Of a DNA stretch of 40,094 nucleotides, positions 1 through 7,206 are shown in pieces. Position 1 is the first letter of the stretch; every line of letters begins with the position of its first letter. The DNA comes from JADHUC01 sp964617665. GTDB taxonomy: Bacteria > Planctomycetota > Planctomycetia > Pirellulales > Pirellulaceae. The stretch covers positions 1 to 40,094 of the forward strand of contig CAZUAH010000069.1 in assembly GCA_964617665.1 (NCBI GenBank), in the 5' to 3' direction. The notes under the pieces were generated by a model. The model did no database searches. It worked only from the letters and a program-made list of their open reading frames with translations, and was not told the origin of the DNA. A program made the position numbers and the translations under genes.

Positions 1-9
1 GCCGCTGAG

Positions 10-29
10 TTGCGGCATCCATGCCGCAA
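10..29. repeat. Perfect 9-bp inverted repeat at the window edge
   Basis: TTGCGGCAT and ATGCCGCAA are separated by CC. It could be the hairpin of a terminator belonging to a gene left of the window, but no T-run follows on either side. The rest of 1-279 holds no supportable gene. It has one TATAAT at about 66-71, without a convincing -35. Confidence 0.4.
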
Positions 30-279
30 ACGCCTTCCTTCTTCATTCAACGCGGACTCTTGTTGTATAATCTCTTGGCTGGCCAACGTTTTTCGCTTCA
101 GTCTGGGCGGTGACGGCCGGGCCAATCCGTTGGCAGATCACTTTCCAATGGCATGTTCTACAACAACGTGATGCCCGTGCTTTGAGTGTTGGGGCTCGGC
201 GAGATTGTCGCACCAGTCGGAGCAATCGAAAGCGACACACTCGATAGCCCACGTGGCTCTCCCGCAGTGACTACCAAGA

Positions 280-1086
280 ATGGGTCACGATTCACCCAGC
301 AACGAATTCGAGCATACAAGGCCAATCCAGTTCCGACTGCGCACCTTGTTGCTCGCGGTCGGCCTTGCGAGCATTCCAATCGCACTAGTCGCATGGATAT
401 TGAATGAGCCGAGAAGAGAAAGGAATAGGGGGCGCAGATTCGCAGCGGAAGAGTGGAAAAATGGGGAAGCATGCCTTTTCGTATTTGACAGGGCAACATA
501 CCAGTACGAGCGGAACGGGCGTTACGTCACTTACTGGTACGATCGCGAGCCTGGCCTGCCAGTAAGTTACCCTATCTGGCCGATTAGGCGAGAACTTGCC
601 GAAGGCTACAACGAGACGATTCACACGCTTCTCAAGACAAAGGGAACACCGTCTTGGGCTTTGAAGGACTTCCATGTCGATGGTGATGATCTGCTTGCAG
701 CTCTCGATAGCGATCAGTTTCAAGAGATTACCGAGTTCCCGTGCGATGTAACACCAAGTATTGCCCTGTTAACGAACGGAACCATCACGCGGCCATGGGG
801 GACCGTCACATGCGATGAATTCGATGCGTTGGTCCTGGCAACAGCTCAGTGTCCGCAGGGCCGCCATTATTTCGGAGAGAAGGGCGAAGACAGAGCTTAC
901 GTCGGCGAGATGGATGAATACCCACACATCTATTTTGTGCGCGTGCATAGTCTCGACATCGACTCGAAGGAACTCTTGGTGTTTTCCAGGGATGGACGCT
1001 TGCTGTGCCAAGTCCAGTGGAAGTACCTAGTCCCTCCATGGCCACCAGATCCTCGGCGCCCAAAGTATTGGCCCGATGGCTTATAG
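280..1086 (+). CDS. Hypothetical membrane-anchored protein
   Basis: The 268-aa product is not assigned to a family. Residues about 17-42 (FRLRTLLLAVGLASIPIALV onward) form an Arg-preceded hydrophobic segment, an N-terminal membrane anchor seen on many planctomycete hypothetical proteins. The rest is soluble and rich in Trp, Tyr and acidic residues (for example PPWPPDPRRP near the C-terminus), so it is probably exposed on one side of the membrane. There is no catalytic motif that I recognise. The ATG start has only a weak ribosome-binding site (about GACTACCAAGA). The gene stands alone, with intergenic DNA on both sides. The reading frame is intact and has ordinary protein composition, so I believe it is real, but its function is unknown. 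Confidence 0.65.
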   Translation: MGHDSPSNEFEHTRPIQFRLRTLLLAVGLASIPIALVAWILNEPRRERNRGRRFAAEEWKNGEACLFVFDRATYQYERNGRYVTYWYDREPGLPVSYPIWPIRRELAEGYNETIHTLLKTKGTPSWALKDFHVDGDDLLAALDSDQFQEITEFPCDVTPSIALLTNGTITRPWGTVTCDEFDALVLATAQCPQGRHYFGEKGEDRAYVGEMDEYPHIYFVRVHSLDIDSKELLVFSRDGRLLCQVQWKYLVPPWPPDPRRPKYWPDGL

Positions 1087-1234
1087 GATGCTTGCGAGCC
1101 CCGGCGCAGTCGCGCAAACCCCCGGAATGGCAGGCTAGTCACACTTGCCTCGCATAGGGCTGTAGAACAAGGCCGTTGCTGCCAACTTCTTAGGATTTGG
1201 CGGCGGCTTGCCCGACGCTAAATCCTTGAACACC

Positions 1235-1366
1235 GATTTGCCGCAAAGCCGCTGCGCGGACGCCTTGGTCTCTATTGTGCGTGCCTTCCTCTGGTACAAT
1301 CAACCTGTTGTTCTACTATCTTCCCCGTCGCTACCTACGGCGTCGGCAAATCATCCCGTTGGCGGA
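1235..1366. repeat. 132-bp direct repeat, copy 1 (toxin side)
   Basis: It matches 1986-2117 at 125 of 132 positions with no indels (offset 751). It starts with GATTTGCCG and has the reverse complement CGGCAAATC at 1344-1352, so the element carries 9-bp inverted ends. An extended -10-like TGGTACAAT lies at 1292-1300. The repeat ends 4 bp before the toxin stop codon. Together with copy 2 it brackets the toxin-antitoxin pair exactly. Confidence 0.9.
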
Positions 1367-1370
1367 ACGG

Positions 1371-1685
1371 TCAGGCGTCGAGGGCCGCATCGAGATCTCG
1401 AGCGCCGTGTAGCACGCGTACGACCTCGATTCCGTCTGCTCGCGCAAAGTAGAACGTCAGGTGGTTGGGAAACTTCCTCACCCGAAATACTCGGATACCC
1501 TTGAGCCGAGGGTTCTTTGTTGGATATTCAGCGCCTAGGAATGGCTGCTGCGCCAACATGGCAAATGTCTCGTCTGTGGCGTCAAGGAATCGGTTCGCGG
1601 CGCGGGCGCTGTCTCGGCCAATGTAGACGGCCAATTCAACAATATCACTTCGCGCCCGCGACTGTATCCGAATCTCGCTCGCCAC
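1371..1685 (-). CDS. parE: RelE/ParE-type toxin
   Basis: The 104-aa protein has the length and layout of the RelE/ParE superfamily. It has an N-terminal helical hairpin (SRARSDIVELAVYIGRDS), a central helix with AANRFLDATDETFAMLAQQP, then the strand series GIRVFRVRKFPNHLTFYF and the final strand VVRVLHGARDLDA. The closing 'VLHGARD' segment is characteristic. ParE members poison DNA gyrase and RelE members cleave mRNA; sequence alone does not decide here, though the pairing with a ParD-like antitoxin favours ParE. The start codon lies 6 nt after the antitoxin stop, so the two are co-transcribed with the antitoxin first, as is usual for type II systems. The pair sits between two 132-bp direct repeats, suggesting it arrived or can leave as a cassette. 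Confidence 0.88.
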   Translation of the reverse strand: MASEIRIQSRARSDIVELAVYIGRDSARAANRFLDATDETFAMLAQQPFLGAEYPTKNPRLKGIRVFRVRKFPNHLTFYFARADGIEVVRVLHGARDLDAALDA

Positions 1686-1691
1686 TCGCGC

Positions 1692-1934
1692 CTACTCCAT
1701 CAGTCGATTGTGGACTTCACTGCGGATCTTGTTCCATTCCTCATCATCGAGCGGCATCGGTTCTCCGCTGTCCAAGCCCTCGATCAAGAGTGACTCCAAT
1801 CGCTGCTTTCCTTCTTTCGCACGAGCCAACAATCTGGCGATGTATTCGCTCGCATCTCCGTATCCGCCGCCATCCACCTGAACATCGACGAAGTGTTTCA
1901 GATCTTCTGTAAGATTGACTGTGATCTCTGCCAT
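1692..1934 (-). CDS. parD: ParD/CopG-type antitoxin
   Basis: The 80-aa product has a ribbon-helix-helix-like N-terminus (MAEITVNLTEDLKHFVDVQV). The typical ParD stretch follows (GGYGDASEYIARLLARAKEG), then an acidic C-terminal tail (PLDDEEWNKIRSEVHNR) that would wrap the toxin. Such antitoxins dimerise, bind their own promoter and neutralise the toxin. The ATG start is preceded by a good GGAGG about 6 nt upstream (minus strand). It is the first gene of the pair. Copy 2 of the flanking repeat begins 52 bp upstream of the start, so the promoter must lie in the short unique gap or in the repeat. Confidence 0.88.
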   Translation of the reverse strand: MAEITVNLTEDLKHFVDVQVDGGGYGDASEYIARLLARAKEGKQRLESLLIEGLDSGEPMPLDDEEWNKIRSEVHNRLME

Positions 1935-1985
1935 CTAGGGCCTCCGACAGTCGAAAGGAAGAAGCAGGGGCCGTCCGCCAACATG

Positions 1986-2117
1986 GATTTGCCGCAAAGC
2001 CGCTGCGCGGACGCCTTGCTCTCTATTCTACGTGCCTTCCTCTGGTACAATCAACCTGTTGTTCTGCTATCTTCCCCGTCGCCACGTACGGCGTCGGCAA
2101 ATCTTCCCGTTGGCGGA
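1986..2117. repeat. 132-bp direct repeat, copy 2 (antitoxin side)
   Basis: This is the same element as 1235-1366, 7 mismatches apart, in the same orientation. Inverted ends are at 1986-1994 (GATTTGCCG) and 2095-2103 (CGGCAAATC). The extended -10-like TGGTACAAT is at 2043-2051. Between it and the clpC terminator (2118-2197) I see no gene. Confidence 0.9.
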
Positions 2118-2197
2118 GCACTTTTGCGGCGAATGCGTCCCCTGGTGATGGCTTTCCGGTCCCTTCGCTCTCCAGGCTCTTTTGCAGGAAGCTAGCA

Positions 2198-2228
2198 GAA
2201 AAAACCCGCGACGAATTGCCGCGGGTTG
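2198..2228 (-). terminator. Rho-independent terminator of clpC
   Basis: Read on the minus strand, an 8-bp stem (AACCCGCG pairing with CGCGGGTT, 2220-2227 with 2203-2210) with a 9-nt loop is followed by six T residues. It begins about 30 bp after the clpC stop codon. Confidence 0.9.
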
Positions 2229-2256
2229 TTGCGTTTTCCAACGACGGATTTGTACG

Positions 2257-4821
2257 TTACTCGCTTGCGTCCTCTGACGATTCATCCGAGTCGTCTACAC
2301 TCGCGGCAACTGGTTCGGGCTCGGGTTCAGGCTGCTCGACCGTCTCGCCTCGGAAGTCCAGTCGCCGTATTTTCCCCTCGTCGTCGCGAATGGCATCAAC
2401 AATGATCTTGTTGTTACCCTGGAAGGTGCCTTTCAACAGTTCTTCCGCAAGCGGATCCTCTACTCGGTTCTCGAGTGCCCGACGCAGTGGCCGCGCGCCG
2501 TAGTCTAGATCCTTGCAGCCGACTTTGATCAAGAACTCTTTGGCGTCATCGGTCAGAACCAACTCGAATCCCCTCTCGGAAAGCCGTCCACGTACGTGCA
2601 CCAGTTCCAACTCGATTACGTCCTTGAGGTCTTCGGTGGTCAAATGGCGGAAGACGATCACGTCGTCCAGGCGGTTTAGGAACTCGGGCCGGAACACCTT
2701 CTCGATGTGTTCGTTTACACGAGTCTTCATGCTGTCGTAGCTCGCGTCTTGGTCGGGCCTCTGGAAGCCAAAACCAGACTCGTTCTTGATCGCCTGAGCA
2801 CCCGCATTCGTGGTCATAATCATGACCGCGTTGCGGAAGTCGACTTTACGCCCAAAGGCGTCGGTCAGCCGGCCTTCTTCCATGACCTGCAACAACGTGT
2901 TGAAGATTTCCGGGTGTGCCTTCTCGATTTCATCAAGCAAGACAACCGAGTAGGGCCGGCGACGGATCTTCTCGGTCAATTGACCGCCTTCCTCGTAGCC
3001 GACGTATCCTGGAGGTGCACCGATCAACCGGCTAACGTTGTGCTTCTCCGAATACTCACTCATGTCGATCTGGACCAGCGCGTCATCGTCGCCAAACAGG
3101 TACTCGGCAAGCGCCTTCGCCAACAGCGTCTTGCCTACGCCCGTGGGACCGGCAAAGATGAAGCAACCGGTGGGCCGTCGAGGATCCTTCAGGCCGCTAC
3201 GACTGCGTCGTACCGCCTTGGCCACGGCGGACACGGCGTTCTCCTGACTGACGACGCGCTTGTGCAACGCCTCTTCCATTTTCATTAACCGTAGACTCTC
3301 TTCGGTCGAGAGACGCGTAAGCGGGACGCCGGTCATCTTCGACACAACCTCCGCAATGACCTCCTCGTCCACTACGCCATCGGTCTTCTGCGATTTCTCA
3401 CGCCATTCTTGCGTGATTTGGTCCTTCTTTGTCTTCAGCTTGTCCGCCCGGTCGCGCAAGGAAGCTGCCTTCTCGAAATCCTGATTGGCGACGGCTTCTT
3501 CTTTTTCTTTGTTCAGCCGCTCTACGTCCTCGTCGATCTCCTTCAAGTCCGGCGGACGAGTCATTGAACGCAGGCGTACCCGGGCACCGGACTCGTCGAT
3601 CACATCGATTGCCTTGTCCGGAAGGCATCGCCCGGAGATGTAACGATCGGCCAGTTCCACCGCTCCTTCGATGGCGTCATCGGTGATCTGCACTCGATGA
3701 TGTTCCTCGTAACGCGATCGCAGGCCCTTCAGGATATCGATCGTTTCTTCCCGGTTTGTGGGGTCGACGATGATCTCCTGGAAACGTCTCGCCAGCGCGT
3801 TGTCCTTCTCGATATACTTCCGATACTCGTCCAGCGTGGTGGCACCAATGCACTGGATCTCGCCACGGGATAAAGCAGGTTTCAGGACGTTTGCCGCGTC
3901 GATCGCGCCTTCGGCGCCGCCCGCTCCGACCAGCGTGTGCAATTCGTCGATGAACAGAATGGTGTTCTTGGCTCGGCGGACTTCGTTCATCACCGCCTTG
4001 ATTCGTTCCTCGAACTGGCCTCGATACTTGGTGCCTGCCACCATCATCGCGAGGTCCAGCACCACGATCCGCTTGTCGGTAAGCAGGTCCGGTATGTTGC
4101 CGCTGACGACTTGTTGAGCGAAACCTTCCACGATGGCCGTCTTTCCGACACCGGCTTCGCCCAGCAACACCGGGTTGTTTTTCGTCCGGCGGCAGAGGAT
4201 CTGAATGGCCCGTTCGATTTCGCGCTCACGGCCGATGACCGGGTCCAGCTTTCCTTGCTTGGCGAGCGCAGTCAGATCGCGGCCAAAGCTGTCCAGAGCC
4301 GGAGTCTTCGACTTGCCTTTTCGACCTTCTGACCTGCTCTCGCGGCTGCTGCGTTCCGACGGCTCTTCTTCGCCGCCCTCAAGACCGTGGCCGAGAAGAT
4401 TAAGGACCTCCTCGCGGACTTCCTCGAGCTTCAGCCCGAGATTCATCAGGACTTGAGCGGCCACACCTTCCTGTTCGCGCAGAAGTCCCAGCAGAATATG
4501 CTCGGTGCCCACGTAATTGTGGTTCAGGTTGCGGGCTTCCTCCATCGAGTATTCGATCACCTTCTTCGCACGCGGCGTTTGGGGCAATTTGCCCATGGTG
4601 ACCATTTCCGGCCCGCTCTGGACCAACTTCTCGACTTCCAGCCGGATCTTCCGTAGATCCACGTCCAGGTTTTTCAGAACGTTCGCCGCGACGCCGCTGC
4701 CCTCTTTGACCAAGCCCAGCAAGACGTGCTCGGTCCCGATATATTCGTGGTTGAAGCGTTGCGCCTCTTGGTTGGCAAGCTGCATCACCTTCCGTGCGCG
4801 GTCAGTAAATCGCTCGTACAT
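2257..4821 (-). CDS. clpC: ClpC-type AAA+ unfoldase (Clp protease ATPase)
   Basis: The 854-aa protein is a full-length ClpC, the hexameric ATPase that unfolds proteins and feeds them to ClpP. Two Clp-N repeats occupy residues about 5-140 (MYERFTDRARKVM, then PRAKKVIEYSMEEAR). AAA domain 1 has Walker A GEAGVGKT at 221-228 and Walker B ILFIDE near 288-293. A UVR-type coiled segment (NQDFEKAASLRDRADKLK) lies near 446-463 in the middle domain. AAA domain 2 has Walker A GPTGVGKT at 558-565, the pore loop GYVGYEEGG at 605-613 and Walker B VVLLDE at 626-631. The tail is acidic and rich in Pro-Glu repeats. The ATG is preceded by AAGGGGGAC. It is the second gene after the TPR membrane protein and ends at a strong terminator. 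clpP is not in the window. No CIRCE or CtsR-like operator was seen. Confidence 0.98.
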   Translation of the reverse strand: MYERFTDRARKVMQLANQEAQRFNHEYIGTEHVLLGLVKEGSGVAANVLKNLDVDLRKIRLEVEKLVQSGPEMVTMGKLPQTPRAKKVIEYSMEEARNLNHNYVGTEHILLGLLREQEGVAAQVLMNLGLKLEEVREEVLNLLGHGLEGGEEEPSERSSRESRSEGRKGKSKTPALDSFGRDLTALAKQGKLDPVIGREREIERAIQILCRRTKNNPVLLGEAGVGKTAIVEGFAQQVVSGNIPDLLTDKRIVVLDLAMMVAGTKYRGQFEERIKAVMNEVRRAKNTILFIDELHTLVGAGGAEGAIDAANVLKPALSRGEIQCIGATTLDEYRKYIEKDNALARRFQEIIVDPTNREETIDILKGLRSRYEEHHRVQITDDAIEGAVELADRYISGRCLPDKAIDVIDESGARVRLRSMTRPPDLKEIDEDVERLNKEKEEAVANQDFEKAASLRDRADKLKTKKDQITQEWREKSQKTDGVVDEEVIAEVVSKMTGVPLTRLSTEESLRLMKMEEALHKRVVSQENAVSAVAKAVRRSRSGLKDPRRPTGCFIFAGPTGVGKTLLAKALAEYLFGDDDALVQIDMSEYSEKHNVSRLIGAPPGYVGYEEGGQLTEKIRRRPYSVVLLDEIEKAHPEIFNTLLQVMEEGRLTDAFGRKVDFRNAVMIMTTNAGAQAIKNESGFGFQRPDQDASYDSMKTRVNEHIEKVFRPEFLNRLDDVIVFRHLTTEDLKDVIELELVHVRGRLSERGFELVLTDDAKEFLIKVGCKDLDYGARPLRRALENRVEDPLAEELLKGTFQGNNKIIVDAIRDDEGKIRRLDFRGETVEQPEPEPEPVAASVDDSDESSEDASE

Positions 4822-4911
4822 CGAGTCCCCCTTTTGCCGATCGTCGTTTTGGATGTTTCGATCCGTCGCCTGCCTCAGACAGAGCCTGCGTTATCTCTGC
4901 GTGTATTCTCA

Positions 4912-5487
4912 CTAGACACTCGGTACAGTGGAGTGTTCGTCTGTTTGGTCGCCATCGGGCGTTTCCGATTCAGCACGCTCCAACAGTTCGCGTTCACGGG
5001 CCGTTTCCAAGGCCCATTTGTCCGCTCCGTCCATCCGCTCCAATCTTGCCAACTCTGCACTGGCTTCTTGGATTCGTCCCGTGCGCCGGCACAGGGTCGC
5101 CAACATGAGGCGAGTTTCAACGTCCATCTCGGACTGCTTGAGAAGCTGGCGACACAGCGTCTCTGCTTCGTACCAGTGCCCCTTTAAGTATTCCCCCTGA
5201 GCCCGGATGAACAAGTCCTGATTCTCGCCTTCGCCGGCATTCCGGCCCGCTTCGGGCAGGTACCGTCGCCCCTGCCATGCGGCTGCCAGCCAGAAGACCA
5301 AGATTGCCACCCAGCCAACGCCCTCGACCGATGAGGGGAGGGATTGTGGCCAGAGGAAACTGGTGACCAAACCAAAATTCAGCGCCGCCGCAAAACCGAT
5401 CGCTGTGAGCAATGCCCGCCAATCGCCGCGCCACCACAACCGCGGCAGACCAGGCCAAAGACAAGTAAACAGCGACGAGCCTTGCAT
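4912..5487 (-). CDS. TPR-containing membrane protein upstream of clpC
   Basis: The 191-aa protein has two hydrophobic segments near its N-terminus (about 26-46, AIGFAAALNFGLVTSFLW, and about 56-70, VGWVAILVFWLAAAW). A soluble domain follows with TPR-like helices (AQGEYLKGHWYEAETLCRQL and RLMLATLCRRTGRIQEASAE). The C-terminus is charged. I chose the ATG at 5487 because CGGAGG lies 9 nt upstream. An in-frame ATG at 5535 would add 16 residues but has no ribosome-binding site. It precedes clpC by 90 bp on the same strand and is probably co-transcribed. A role as a membrane scaffold for protein-protein contacts is only an inference from the TPR. Family not recognised beyond that. Confidence 0.75.
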   Translation of the reverse strand: MQGSSLFTCLWPGLPRLWWRGDWRALLTAIGFAAALNFGLVTSFLWPQSLPSSVEGVGWVAILVFWLAAAWQGRRYLPEAGRNAGEGENQDLFIRAQGEYLKGHWYEAETLCRQLLKQSEMDVETRLMLATLCRRTGRIQEASAELARLERMDGADKWALETARERELLERAESETPDGDQTDEHSTVPSV

Positions 5488-5810
5488 TTGAGCGCGCCTC
5501 CGGCTTCCATACCGAAAATCTAGCTTCCTCTGCATCGAACAAATGACGCATTGGGATTTTAGCTCTCATGGCTATGTCAAGCAAGGCAAGTAAGTTCGTT
5601 GGTTAGGTTTGCGCCGTCTGTAACAGCCGCGTCCAGCAAGCAGATTTGACGGTTTTCCACGGAATAGGCGGCTCTTGGCACCTCATTGCCCTCGCACGGC
5701 GGCGATTGCAGTCCTCCTGACAATGTGGCAGATTGGAGCCTAATCGATCACAGAAGCGAATGCTGGGCCAAACCGATGCTAAATATGCACAAACGTGGAT
5801 GGTTGGTGAA

Positions 5811-6878
5811 ATGAGCGAACAGTCACATGAATTGGGCGACGAGTGTCTGGCCGCGCTGCGAATCCTGGATGCAAACGCCAATCGGGCTACGGAGGGGCTC
5901 CGGGTGGTTGAGGAATTCGTTCGCTTCCACATGGATGACAAGCATCTCTGCCGCCTGTGCAAGCACCTACGCCACGAACTAGCCGCCGTTCTCCGGGGCA
6001 TTCCCGCTGCGGATCGATTGACCGCTCGCGATACGCAACGTGATGTGGGTACGGAGGTTGCGGCGACTTCGGAATATCAACGAGACGATCTTAGTGACGT
6101 CATCCGTGCCAATTTTGGACGTGTCGAGCAGTCGATGAGATGTCTGGAGGAGTATTCCAAGGTCATTTCGCCTGAACTGGCAACGGAAATCGAGTTGCTA
6201 CGATATCGGGCATACACGCTAGAGCGTGCTGTTGACACAACAGTACGCAATCGGTCACGCCTGGATGATGTACATCTATATGTCCTAATTGACGGTCGGG
6301 CATCGGCGGAGGAACTTGTTGAAACGGTGGGCAAACTGACCGAATCCGGCGTGGATGTCATACAACTGCGGGATAAGACGTTAAACGACCATGATCTGGT
6401 ACACCGGGCAGGGGCTCTGCGCGAGGTGACCAGCGATGTCCCCACTTTGTTCATCGTCAACGATCGCCCTGACATCGCCGTGCTGGCCGACGCCGATGGC
6501 GTTCACGTGGGGCAAGAGGATCTGTCGGTCAAAGATGCACGCAAGATCGTGGGAACGAGTCGATTGGTGGGGGTTTCGACGCACTCGATCGACCAGGCTC
6601 GCAAGGCCGTCGTGGATGGCGCAGACTACATTGGCTGCGGGCCAACATTCCCTTCCAGCACGAAAGACTTTGAGCGTTTCGCCGGTTTGGACCTTCTTCG
6701 AGTGGTAAGCCAGGAAATCAGCTTGCCTGCCTTCGCCATCGGCGGGATAAGCCGAGACAATGTGCGAGAAGTGACAGGTGCGGGCTTCACCCGTGTCGCA
6801 GTGAGCGGCGCAGTGGTCAACGCGGAAGATCCCGTCGCCGAAGCGGCGTCGCTAGTCGACGGACTAACTGGTCAGTGA
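5811..6878 (+). CDS. thiE: Thiamine-phosphate synthase with N-terminal ThiD2 domain
   Basis: This is a two-domain thiamine-synthesis protein. The first ~140 residues carry the ThiD2 signature (ILDANANRATEGLRVVEEF), a family described as an HMP-phosphate kinase distinct from canonical ThiD and often fused to ThiE. The C-terminal ~210 residues are ThiE, a TIM barrel joining HMP-PP and thiazole phosphate. They show VIQLRDK, FIVNDRPDIAVLADADGVHV, the phosphate-binding DYIGCGPTFPSSTK and PAFAIGGIS. The fusion would hand HMP-PP directly to the synthase. I chose the ATG at 5811 (MSEQSHELGD, GGTTGGTGAA just upstream), giving 355 aa; an earlier ATG at 5733 would add 26 residues unlike the family. No TPP riboswitch was recognised in the 275 bp upstream. 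The gene is monocistronic. Confidence 0.93.
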   Translation: MSEQSHELGDECLAALRILDANANRATEGLRVVEEFVRFHMDDKHLCRLCKHLRHELAAVLRGIPAADRLTARDTQRDVGTEVAATSEYQRDDLSDVIRANFGRVEQSMRCLEEYSKVISPELATEIELLRYRAYTLERAVDTTVRNRSRLDDVHLYVLIDGRASAEELVETVGKLTESGVDVIQLRDKTLNDHDLVHRAGALREVTSDVPTLFIVNDRPDIAVLADADGVHVGQEDLSVKDARKIVGTSRLVGVSTHSIDQARKAVVDGADYIGCGPTFPSSTKDFERFAGLDLLRVVSQEISLPAFAIGGISRDNVREVTGAGFTRVAVSGAVVNAEDPVAEAASLVDGLTGQ

Positions 6879-7206
6879 GGTTGTGGCATAATCGCCGGTG
6901 TCGTGCCCGGCCACCAAGTCAAGCGGAGTCTGTGGCGTTATGTACTCGAGGGTACGGTGGGTATTTGATGGGCGATCGACACGTCAGGATGTGAGTATAA
7001 GACCAGAATTAGGAATCAGAGCCCCGTTCTCTACTTTCGACATCCCGCACCCACAAATGCGGTGCGAAGATTGCCTACCGTGGACTGGATCCCATCATCC
7101 CACTTGACAAGTTGGGGCCAGTACGATTACCAAACCCCTACGCACCAATACATTTTGGCCTGGAATCCGCCCATGCGGGTGGATGCTTGGCAAGGAAGGG
7201 ACGCTC
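6879..7206 (+). other. Intergenic region upstream of the glucan phosphorylase gene
   Basis: I see no supportable gene here. CATAAT (6887-6892) lies 9 bp after the thiE stop. TTGACA at 7104-7109 has only a poor -10 (TTACCA, 17-nt spacer). Either could belong to the glgP promoter, with low confidence. A clear AAGGAAGGG ribosome-binding site ends this region just before the ATG at 7207. Confidence 0.4.

Noticed and set aside
1..90. Third copy of the 132-bp repeat near the window start
   Set aside because: Only scattered short matches (GCCGCAAA, CGCGGAC) are shared; no gap-free alignment is possible.
1235..2117. Integron attC sites flanking a TA cassette
   Set aside because: The 132-bp repeats have inverted ends but these are GATTTGCCG/CGGCAAATC, not the RYYYAAC/GTTRRRY pair required of attC. 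No integrase is in view.
2707..3288. 193-codon plus-strand frame inside clpC
   Set aside because: Antisense shadow of the second ClpC AAA domain.
5552..5580. Sigma70 promoter for the TPR-clpC unit (minus-strand TTGACA at 5580-5575)
   Set aside because: The -35 is perfect, but at 17 nt spacing the -10 is ATCCCA and the better TAAAAT is only 13 nt away.
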